Source of the DNA: Actinospica durhamensis
GTDB lineage: Bacteria > Actinomycetota > Actinomycetes > Streptomycetales > Catenulisporaceae
DNA length: 41,625 nucleotides
Direction: 5' to 3'
NCBI RefSeq assembly: GCF_018139695.1
Contig: NZ_JAGSOG010000046.1
Location: forward strand, 1 to 41,625
Shown one piece after another: positions 41,553 through 41,625 of the stretch. Numbering within the stretch: the first letter of the stretch is position 1; every line of letters starts with the position of its first letter. The notes under the pieces are model-generated. The model had not been told where the DNA came from, searched no databases, and saw only the letters and a program-made list of their open reading frames with translations. The translations under genes were made by a program, and so were the position numbers.

Positions 41553-41625
41553 GCGCCGGCTCCTGAGCTCAGGCCCCCGCGCCTGCCGCTACGGGCCGCC
41601 CTCCTCGCCACCGCCCTACCCCACC

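Noticed and set aside
41562-41573. Palindrome CCTGAGCTCAGG after the EACC1-like gene
   Set aside because: Only 12 bp with no loop; too weak to call a terminator or operator at the window edge.

Overview
The window is high-GC DNA with strong codon-position GC bias, frequent GTG and TTG starts and many ATGA overlaps. The gene content is that of a filamentous actinomycete related to, but not obviously inside, Streptomyces: actinobacterial NucS, an SCO5389-type protein, a DUF5130 protein, a fused double-domain 3-hydroxyacyl-CoA dehydrogenase, an ethylmalonyl-CoA-mutase-type B12 enzyme, an SCO2400-type zinc-ribbon membrane protein, and a secreted GH18 chitinase behind DasR-like operators. No rRNA, tRNA, CRISPR array, integrase or transposase gene was seen.

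Layout. 1-5.6 kb: a DUF4232 lipoprotein, an OpgC-type membrane acyltransferase, a ureF-ureG-ureD accessory operon without urease structural genes and with an altered UreG metal motif, a YcxB-like protein, and two short gene remnants. 5.6-11.6 kb: three tandem ATPase/permease pairs of one ABC-2 exporter family, the first two followed by strong hairpins. 11.6-23.2 kb: housekeeping metabolism, mostly on the minus strand (zinc alcohol dehydrogenase, hydroxyacyl-CoA dehydrogenase, NucS on plus, B12 mutase, MalQ), with a MITE-like palindromic insertion exactly at the mutase stop codon. 23.3-26.8 kb: an HNH protein, an MscS channel and two paralogous PH-like proteins. 26.8-33.8 kb: a probable aminophosphonate catabolic locus, with a divergent HutC-type GntR regulator, FAD-dependent amine oxidoreductase, phosphonatase-like HAD hydrolase and a four-gene ABC importer. 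33.8-36.2 kb: the chitinase with two dre-like operators. 36.2-40.0 kb: a membrane GGDEF-EAL protein translationally coupled to an alpha-oxoamine synthase. 40.0-41.6 kb: a zinc-ribbon anchor protein and, at the edge, a small protein resembling the EACC1 constant component of actinobacterial conflict systems.

How the genes work together. The importer, oxidoreductase and HAD hydrolase form a plausible route: import of an aminoethylphosphonate-like compound, oxidation to phosphonoacetaldehyde, then C-P cleavage to acetaldehyde and phosphate, under GntR control. The hydroxyacyl-CoA dehydrogenase and the mutase fit acetyl-CoA/C4/C5 acyl-CoA metabolism of the ethylmalonyl-CoA pathway. The chitinase is probably under GlcNAc-responsive control.

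The least expected signals are: (a) unrelated short tandem repeats that begin at or within about 20 nt after the stop codons of five different genes; (b) the coupled c-di-GMP enzyme/alpha-oxoamine synthase pair; (c) the UreG with a lost CPH motif; (d) the inverted repeat covering the opgC start codon; (e) the MITE at the mutase stop codon; and (f) the EACC1-like gene, which suggests that a conflict system continues beyond the right edge. All calls come from reading the sequence; no database search was run.
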